DNA from: Aliterella sp. RAGGC_92 | GTDB lineage: Bacteria > Cyanobacteriota > Cyanobacteriia > Cyanobacteriales > Chroococcidiopsidaceae | DNA length: 11,925 nucleotides | Direction: 5' to 3' | NCBI GenBank assembly: GCA_030826005.1 | Contig: JAPJOW010000130.1 | Coordinates: 1 to 11,925 of the forward strand | Shown: in pieces, positions 7,601 to 11,925 of the stretch | How the letters are laid out: each line of letters opens with the position of its first letter | Position numbering within the stretch: position 1 is the first letter of the stretch | The notes under the pieces: generated by a model | The model's database searches: none | What the model was told of the DNA's origin: nothing | Seen by the model: only the letters and a program-made list of their open reading frames with translations | Program-made: the position numbers and the translations under genes

Positions 7601-8539
7601 TTATTCTCCCACAAGCCATTCGGCTTCTACACGAGAAATTGCTTCTTCTTTAGCTTTAGCTTCGATTTCAATCCAAGGCGCTTCGCGGTATACGCTAGGC
7701 ATATCGGTAATAAAATCGCTATGAGTGCGATCGCTAAAACTATTTTGTCCATTAGAAATATGTACTAATTGCCAATCTGGATTAGTCCATGTTTCCCTTG
7801 CTGCATAAAACATTTCGGCTACGGAGGGATCTTCATAAGTTGTCAAACCTTCATGGCAAATGTGATGATGGGCATCAAATACCATCGGTACGCCCGAACG
7901 TTTGCATACTTCTAGGATTTCTGCGGAACTATAAGAATATTCGTCATTTTCAAGGGTTAAGCGATCGCGTATATAAGCGGGTAATTGTGCTAATACTTCA
8001 ACTAACCTATCTATGCGTTGCGATTTGCCGCCGTGAATATTCATTAATGCCCAAGGATTTCGCGGAAGCCCTAGTAAATCAAAGACTTTTGCGTGTCCTT
8101 CCAAGATTTTGATGCTATTTGCCAATACTTGCTCAGAATCGGAGCTTAAAACTACAAATTGATCGGGATGAGATACTAATCTAATGTCTAATTCCTGCGC
8201 TTTTGCGCCAATTAACGCTAATTGTGCGCTCATCGATTCTAGGATTGTTTCGCCGATATTGTCTTCCCAATCGCTCATTGGAAACAAGCCAGAAGGTAGC
8301 CTGTAAAGCCCGATTGAGTGTTGCTGACAAAAATCTACAGCTTTATCTAGACGACTAATATTGTCACTATACAAACTTGTAAGCGTGGCTTGGCGTTCGG
8401 TTTCGCTGAGTTTTAAGTAACGAGTGCGCGTAATTGTGCGATAGCGAATCTCTTTAGAAGCTGTAATACAAACTAATCCTAATTTTGGGCGATTTAATAA
8501 TGCTTTTTCGTTTTGCTTATTTACTTGAGCAACAGTCAT
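7601..8539 (-). CDS. uvsE: UvsE, UV damage endonuclease (UVDE)
   Basis: A 312-residue UVDE-family repair enzyme. Members cut DNA 5' of cyclobutane dimers and 6-4 photoproducts in an alternative excision pathway independent of UvrABC. The TIM-barrel core starts with KLGLVCITASKEIRYRTIT (19-37). Likely metal ligands are His124 (SHPDQF), His169 (NIHGG), Glu197 (LENDE), Asp222 and His225 (FDAHHH), His260 (VHISNG), His273 (RTHSDF) and an acid in IEIEAKAKEE (290-299). Gln127-Phe128 sit where the lesion-probing Gln-Tyr lies in the Thermus enzyme. The 17 residues before the core are polar and possibly disordered, so a later start cannot be excluded, though no better ATG is seen. It is the first gene of the pair with the Hsp70-like gene. 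A 9-bp inverted repeat abuts its start codon. Confidence 0.93.
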   Translation of the reverse strand: MTVAQVNKQNEKALLNRPKLGLVCITASKEIRYRTITRTRYLKLSETERQATLTSLYSDNISRLDKAVDFCQQHSIGLYRLPSGLFPMSDWEDNIGETILESMSAQLALIGAKAQELDIRLVSHPDQFVVLSSDSEQVLANSIKILEGHAKVFDLLGLPRNPWALMNIHGGKSQRIDRLVEVLAQLPAYIRDRLTLENDEYSYSSAEILEVCKRSGVPMVFDAHHHICHEGLTTYEDPSVAEMFYAARETWTNPDWQLVHISNGQNSFSDRTHSDFITDMPSVYREAPWIEIEAKAKEEAISRVEAEWLVGE

Positions 8540-8540
8540 G

Positions 8541-8574
8541 AATAGTTTTTTAGTTTTTCTTTATTAAAACTATT
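8541..8574 (-). promoter_or_regulatory. Inverted repeat directly upstream of the uvsE start codon
   Basis: AATAGTTTT (8541-8549) and AAAACTATT (8566-8574) are perfect 9-bp inverted arms separated by 16 bp. The proximal arm ends one base from the ATG of uvsE. As DNA it could be an operator for a dimeric regulator. As RNA it would be an A/U-rich stem-loop hiding the translation start. Function is inferred only, and the low base complexity leaves room for chance. Confidence 0.35.
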
Positions 8575-8803
8575 GATTAACTACTCCTTAAGTATCTGAA
8601 GGCAGAATTATTAGCAAAACTACCTTTCATCTACCCTAAGATAGATTTCAAAAAACCTGTGGTCTGGTTTCAATCCTAGGCTGATTGTCAATTTAGGCAG
8701 TTGTGCCAGAGCGCTAAAACTAGCGTCCGCAATCAATATTTCTAAAATGCTAATATATAAATGTTGTAAAATTGTCAATATATCTAAATACTTCTTTAGA
8801 GTA

Positions 8804-8893
8804 ATGGCAATAAAAGAGACATTTCTTAAAGTAAGAATCCAAGGGCGGACAAAATTTAAGTTTGTAAAGCCCCGTATAGATCGGGCTATGTAA
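8804..8893 (+). CDS. Possible very small basic protein (29 residues)
   Basis: An ATG frame encodes 29 residues, starting MAIKETFLKVRIQGRTKFKF, ending RIDRAM and stopping at TAA (8891-8893). Nine residues are Lys or Arg. The preceding TTTAGAGTA gives at best a weak ribosome-binding site. It lies 32 bp before the small membrane-protein gene on the same strand and could be a leader peptide, a small ribosome- or nucleic-acid-associated protein, or chance. No family is recognised. Its 3' end overlaps an AGCCC/GGGCT stem, which is equally compatible with a structured leader RNA. Confidence 0.2.
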   Translation: MAIKETFLKVRIQGRTKFKFVKPRIDRAM

Positions 8894-8925
8894 ATACCAA
8901 CTCATCACAAGAAAAGACTAACGTA

Positions 8926-9150
8926 ATGAATAATCAGCAATCGTCAGAAGCAACAATGTTTTTGGATAGCCTAAAAAATGGAATTTGGCTACTTGGTGTT
9001 TCATCTTGGTTATTTGGAATCACCGATAGAAGTATTGCTTCGCTATCTGATGGGTACTTGTCGGCGCTAGATATTGTGCAGCTTTTAACCGCATCTTTCT
9101 TTTTTGTAAGCTGGTTATTTCTCAAGCCAGTATCGAGAGTTTCTAGCTAA
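8926..9150 (+). CDS. Small hypothetical protein with two predicted membrane helices
   Basis: A 74-residue protein with no family I recognise. Hydrophobic segments lie at about 17-32 (KNGIWLLGVSSWLFGI) and about 48-67 (ALDIVQLLTASFFFVSWLFL), joined by a polar loop with DRSIASLSDG. It ends in LKPVSRVSS. The positive-inside rule suggests both termini face the cytoplasm. Met11 at 8956 is an alternative start. It is 60 bp upstream of the MscS-type channel gene in the same direction, so the two may be cotranscribed and the small protein could be an accessory of the channel; that is inference from position only. An overlapping frame on the other strand (8934-9125) looks like a shadow. Confidence 0.6.
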   Translation: MNNQQSSEATMFLDSLKNGIWLLGVSSWLFGITDRSIASLSDGYLSALDIVQLLTASFFFVSWLFLKPVSRVSS

Positions 9151-9210
9151 ACGCACAAAAGTATTACGGGTAATAAGTAGTAAAATTCTAGGCAAAACAA
9201 GTAAGAGCCT

Positions 9211-10098
9211 ATGAATGCTTTGCTACAAGAAATCAAATTAAGCTTATTGCGTCTAACGGGTAGCGTTATAGAGTCTCTACCAGGAATAATATTTGCGATC
9301 GCAATACTCCTAATAACCCGATACGTTGCTAATTTGACTAGACGAATAGCAACAGCAACGGGAAGACGGGTACTAAAAAGCCACTCCTTGCGATCGCTAT
9401 TAACTCAAATTAGTTATGTAGCAACTTGGGTAGCGGGAACTTTATTTGCTTGTGTAATGGCTTTTCCCGATTTGGGATTGGGAGATATAGTGGGTTTATT
9501 GGGTTTAGGCTCTGTTGCGATTGGTTTTGCTTTTCAAGATATTTTCAAAAACTTCCTCGCGGGAATATTGTTGTTACTAAACGAGCCTTTTCGCTTAGGC
9601 GATCAAATCATTGTTAATGAGTTTGAAGGAACTATTGAAGATATTACTATCCGTTCTACGCAAATAAAAACCTACCAAGGAGAGCGCGTAGTTATTCCCA
9701 ACTCTATTGTATTTACAAGTCCCGTGCAGGTACTAACTGCAATGCCTCACCGCCGGACAGATTTAGCATTAGGGATCGATTACAATACGCCTTTAACTAA
9801 AGCCATAGATATTTTAGTCAAAACCGTTGCCACCGTACCCGGAGTATTACCCGATCCAATACCCGAAGTAGATGCGGTGGGCTTTGGCGATAGTTCCATC
9901 GATTTAATGATTCGTTATTGGACATTACCGCAAAAAGTCCAAGTGCGCCAAACCAAAACCCGCGTAATTATTGCTTTAAAAACCGCCTGCGAACAAGCAG
10001 ATATTCCTATCCCGTACCCGATTCGCACCTTGTATTATTACAACAACGGGCAAGAAGGCGATCGCTTTCCAACTTCCGCAGGTAGCGATTTAGGGTAG
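9211..10098 (+). CDS. MscS-type mechanosensitive ion channel
   Basis: A 295-residue small-conductance mechanosensitive channel, close to the length of E. coli MscS (286). It should form a heptamer in the inner membrane and release solutes on hypo-osmotic shock. Membrane helices are at about 22-38 (ESLPGIIFAIAILLITRYVA), 66-85 and the pore helix 92-123 (GLLGLGSVAIGFAFQD, then NFLAGILLL). The beta domain follows: FRLGDQIIV (127-135), EGTIEDITIRST (139-150) and VIPNSIVFTSPV (161-172). The alpha/beta C-terminal domain ends with IPIPYPIRTLYYY (265-277), the characteristic closing motif. TAAGAG, 4 bp before the ATG, may be a ribosome-binding site. After the stop comes copy 2 of the MITE-like repeat. 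The physiological ion cannot be told from sequence. Confidence 0.93.
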   Translation: MNALLQEIKLSLLRLTGSVIESLPGIIFAIAILLITRYVANLTRRIATATGRRVLKSHSLRSLLTQISYVATWVAGTLFACVMAFPDLGLGDIVGLLGLGSVAIGFAFQDIFKNFLAGILLLLNEPFRLGDQIIVNEFEGTIEDITIRSTQIKTYQGERVVIPNSIVFTSPVQVLTAMPHRRTDLALGIDYNTPLTKAIDILVKTVATVPGVLPDPIPEVDAVGFGDSSIDLMIRYWTLPQKVQVRQTKTRVIIALKTACEQADIPIPYPIRTLYYYNNGQEGDRFPTSAGSDLG

Positions 10099-10106
10099 AC
10101 AAATTT

Positions 10107-10267
10107 TAGTAGACAGCTTGTAAAAGCCTGTCTAGCTTACCTAGGGTTAAAACCCCGCTCTTGTAACTAAAGCCCAGCCCGCCTAGGGTTAAAACCCCAG
10201 GCTAATAGCTAAAGTCGGCTCAAGCCGACTAAACAAAAAAATTTTAGAATTTGTAAAAGGTCTAGTT
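10107..10267. repeat. MITE-like repeat, copy 2 (about 161 bp, duplicated hairpin module)
   Basis: The left end, TAGTAGACAGCTTGTAAAAG (10107-10126), differs from that of copy 1 at two positions. The right end (10248-10267) retains AGGTCTAGT but is more diverged. CCTAGGGTTAAAACCCC occurs twice (near 10140-10156 and 10182-10198), once more than in copy 1. It then has a perfect palindrome AGTCGGCTCAAGCCGACT (10213-10230), of which copy 1 keeps only the right arm. It lies between the converging MscS-type and argJ genes and has no open frame of note. Confidence 0.65.
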
Positions 10268-10332
10268 ACTGTAGTTTGGGCAACCTCCGCACCTCCCCCC
10301 AACGCATGAGATATGTTGAAACGGATTTATTT

Positions 10333-10348
10333 CCCCCAGAATTGGGGG
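10333..10348 (-). terminator. GC-rich hairpin downstream of argJ
   Basis: CCCCCA (10333-10338) pairs with TGGGGG (10343-10348) around a 4-nt loop, 31 bp past the argJ stop. It is not followed by a U-tract in either direction, so it is not a canonical intrinsic terminator. A second G-run (TTAGGGGGCG) adjoins it. The same kind of CCCCCAGAATTGGGGG block is common between genes in many cyanobacteria, so it may be a dispersed repeat that also helps end or stabilise transcripts. Confidence 0.4.
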
Positions 10349-10379
10349 TTAGGGGGCGTTTCACTCTGGCAACACGCTT

Positions 10380-11705
10380 TTAAGTTGTATATTCGGCATT
10401 AATTTTCACGTAATCGTAGCTGAGATCGCAACCCCAAGCCGTACCCGTCCCCGCACCATTGCCAATACTGACAGAGATTAAAATTGTATCGTCTTTCAAA
10501 TAACGACTAGCAGCGCTTTGGTCATTTTCTACAGTTGCATCGCTGCTACTATAAGCACTAAGCTTATCAACTCCTTGATTGGGAACAACGCTATCAGCTT
10601 TTTGTTTCATATAGTTACTCGCCGCAGCGCGATCGAAAGCTAAAGGTTGACCATTTTCCATTAACAGAAAATCCCCTAACATAATCCGCAAGTTCTCCTG
10701 TTCAAAAGGCACGCCAGCGCGCCCTGCCGCCGCCGCAATCCTGCCCCAATTGGGATCTCTGCCAAAAACGGCAGACTTGAATAAAGCCGAGCCGACAATC
10801 GTTTTAGCAACTTGCCGAGCAGCTTTTTCATCCGTAGCGCCAGAAACCTGCACCTCAATTAAACAAGTAGCACCTTCACCATCACGAGCGATCGCTTTTG
10901 CCAAATGCTGACAAACCGCCGTTAACATAGCCTCCAACTTTTCCGCCTCCGCGCCCATTTCGGTAATTGCTGGCGTGCGCGATTGTCCGTTAGCTAAAGC
11001 AATCAGCGCATCATTGGTACTTGTATCGCCATCAACAGTAATTTGGTTAAAACTTTTATCCGCCGCCCGACTCAACATTTGTTGCCACAAAGCCGGAGAA
11101 ACCACCGCATCGCAAGTTACAAAAGCAAGGAGAGTAGCCATATTGGGGTGAATCATCCCCGACCCCTTACAGATACCACCAATGCGTACCGGGCGATCGC
11201 CAATAGTCGTTTCTAAAGCAATAGATTTTGTCACCAAATCGGTCGTAACGATTGCTTGCGCCGCCGCATCGCTCCCCGTATCCGAAGCCGCCGCCACAAG
11301 TTGCGGAATACCCGATCGCATAGCCTCCATTTTAATTTGCTGACCAATTACCCCAGTAGAAGCAAGTAAAACTGATTCGGAAGGAATACCCAAAGCTTGA
11401 CCGAGTAGCATGGCACTTTCAAGAGCATTTAGCCAGCCTTGAGAACCTGTAGCAGCATTTGCTTGACCAGCATTGCAGAGAATAGCACGAGCGCTAGGTT
11501 TTGCTTGTAATAGCTGACGGCAATAATCGACACAAGCAGCACGGACTTGGGAAGTAGTAAAAACACCTGCTGCGATCGCATCCACCTCAGACAAAATCAG
11601 CGCCAAATCTGGCAAACCCGAAGGTTTCAAACCTGCTTTAATACCTGCTGCCCGGTAGCCTTTAGGTGCAGTCACGCCCCCACTAATTTCGTGCCAGTCT
11701 GCCAT
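10380..11705 (-). CDS. argJ: ArgJ, bifunctional glutamate N-acetyltransferase / ornithine acetyltransferase
   Basis: The enzyme moves acetyl from N-acetylornithine to glutamate (and in bifunctional forms from acetyl-CoA) in cyclic arginine synthesis. I chose ATG at 11705, giving 441 residues starting MADWHEISGGVTAPKGYRAA, as in cyanobacterial relatives. The upstream ATG at 11726 adds 7 residues and lies only about 14 bp from the TATAAT box. Numbered from 11726, the oxyanion residues are Thr124-Gly125 in LASTGVIG, and the self-cleavage site is MAT/L with nucleophile Thr198 in HPNMATLLAF. Other family blocks are VDGDTSTND (231-239), FGRDPNWGRI (321-330) and the C-terminal WGCDLSYDYVKINAEYTT. 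Autocleavage gives alpha and beta chains. It is longer than the usual 390-415 residues because of an extra segment at about 370-405, described under findings. Confidence 0.96.
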   Translation of the reverse strand: MADWHEISGGVTAPKGYRAAGIKAGLKPSGLPDLALILSEVDAIAAGVFTTSQVRAACVDYCRQLLQAKPSARAILCNAGQANAATGSQGWLNALESAMLLGQALGIPSESVLLASTGVIGQQIKMEAMRSGIPQLVAAASDTGSDAAAQAIVTTDLVTKSIALETTIGDRPVRIGGICKGSGMIHPNMATLLAFVTCDAVVSPALWQQMLSRAADKSFNQITVDGDTSTNDALIALANGQSRTPAITEMGAEAEKLEAMLTAVCQHLAKAIARDGEGATCLIEVQVSGATDEKAARQVAKTIVGSALFKSAVFGRDPNWGRIAAAAGRAGVPFEQENLRIMLGDFLLMENGQPLAFDRAAASNYMKQKADSVVPNQGVDKLSAYSSSDATVENDQSAASRYLKDDTILISVSIGNGAGTGTAWGCDLSYDYVKINAEYTT

Positions 11706-11740
11706 TATATTTTGCCGTACATTCATTTAGTTAGCTTGGA

Positions 11741-11746
11741 ATTATA
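11741..11746 (-). promoter_or_regulatory. Probable -10 box of argJ
   Basis: The minus strand reads TATAAT, a perfect -10 hexamer, 36 bp upstream of the chosen argJ ATG. No good TTGACA lies at 16-18 bp; a HIP1-overlapping TTGCGA is at 20 bp, which is long. Transcription would begin near 11735, leaving only about 8 nt before the alternative ATG at 11726 and about 30 nt before that at 11705. This favours the latter start. Confidence 0.5.
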
Positions 11747-11925
11747 GCGTTTGTGGGGGATTGCGATCGCAACTTAGTAGATTAGGTGAGACTGGAATAA
11801 TTACCGAAAAGAGGTTTTTATAAAAAGAGTTTGGGGAATAATTCGTTTCCGATCTACTTGCCGACAACTGGAACGCCTATTGATATGACCTTTTGCAGGG
11901 GGTTTGGGGGAGGCAACTCGTCCCC

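Larger units (their letters stand above)
8540..8925. other. 386-bp intergenic region between divergent uvsE and the small membrane-protein gene
   Basis: No convincing gene is found. It holds the inverted repeat next to uvsE, a short stem CAATC/GATTG around CTAGG (8671-8687), a perfect CGCTA-AAAC-TAGCG hairpin (8712-8725), an AT-rich stretch (8740-8800) likely to contain promoters, a 29-codon basic open frame (8804-8893) and an AGCCC/GGGCT stem (8868-8887). The position between divergent genes makes it the likely promoter region for both directions. I do not see a known riboswitch or tRNA. Confidence 0.6.

Noticed and set aside
7575..7619. Upstream ATG for the Hsp70-like protein
   Set aside because: The added 15 residues are read from the end of uvsE in another frame and precede the MLAIDFGTSNT start typical of the family.
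8934..9125. 63-codon frame antisense to the small membrane protein
   Set aside because: It has no upstream signal or recognisable motif. The sense frame has clear membrane helices and fits the direction of the MscS gene.
5726..10267. Composite transposon bounded by the two MITE-like repeats
   Set aside because: The repeats are non-coding and unequal in length. The genes between them (Uvse, Hsp70-like, MscS) look like resident chromosomal genes with HIP1 density like the rest of the window.
11897..11912. G-quadruplex at the right edge
   Set aside because: Only two long G-runs are present within the window, which is too few for an intramolecular quadruplex.
1..11925. CRISPR array, tRNA or rRNA genes
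   Set aside because: No regularly spaced direct repeats and no tRNA or rRNA signature could be seen on either strand.

Overview
The window looks like chromosomal DNA from a cyanobacterium. The HIP1 octamer GCGATCGC occurs about nineteen times on both strands. The protein set (LarB, Uma2 nucleases, an ATPase-domain Hsp70 relative, an ArgJ ending YVKINAEYTT) fits that phylum, and Shine-Dalgarno signals are weak throughout. I cannot name the species from sequence alone. No rRNA, tRNA, CRISPR array or complete insertion sequence is visible.

Layout. Positions 1-3795 (+) hold a tandem array of three related periplasmic lipoproteins of the SBP_bac_5 (oligopeptide/dipeptide/nickel binding) family. 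The first is cut by the window edge and the other two are complete; no permease or ATPase gene lies between or after them. Next on the same strand is larB (3862-4641), for the first step of nickel-pincer cofactor synthesis. A 97-residue coiled-coil plus membrane protein of unknown function (4638-4931, -) overlaps the larB tail by 4 bp, and is divergent from a Uma2-family PD-(D/E)XK nuclease gene (5064-5708, +). From 5991 to 8539 (-) a likely two-gene operon encodes the UV-damage endonuclease UvsE followed by a C-terminally short Hsp70-like ATPase. A 386-bp spacer comes next, then a small two-helix membrane protein (8926-9150, +) and an MscS-type mechanosensitive channel (9211-10098, +). The last gene is argJ (10380-11705, -), with a TATAAT box just upstream.

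Two copies of a non-coding MITE-like repeat lie in the two convergent intergenic gaps, after the Uma2 gene (5726-5835) and after the MscS gene (10107-10267). They share imperfect terminal inverted repeats, a CCTAGGGTT/AACCCC hairpin module and a CCGACTAAA tail. The second copy has the hairpin module duplicated. A separate C-rich/G-rich hairpin follows argJ, and an 8-bp C-rich tandem repeat precedes larB.

How the genes fit together. Most neighbours are unrelated housekeeping functions (peptide or metal import, cofactor synthesis, DNA repair, osmotic protection, arginine synthesis). The pairings that deserve attention are tandem binding proteins next to larB (a possible but unproven nickel link), uvsE with an Hsp70-like ATPase, and the small membrane protein with MscS. 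I did not find clear evidence of a wholly new system. The best candidates for novelty are the MITE-like repeat family, the uvsE-Hsp70 pair and the inverted repeat that abuts the uvsE start codon.
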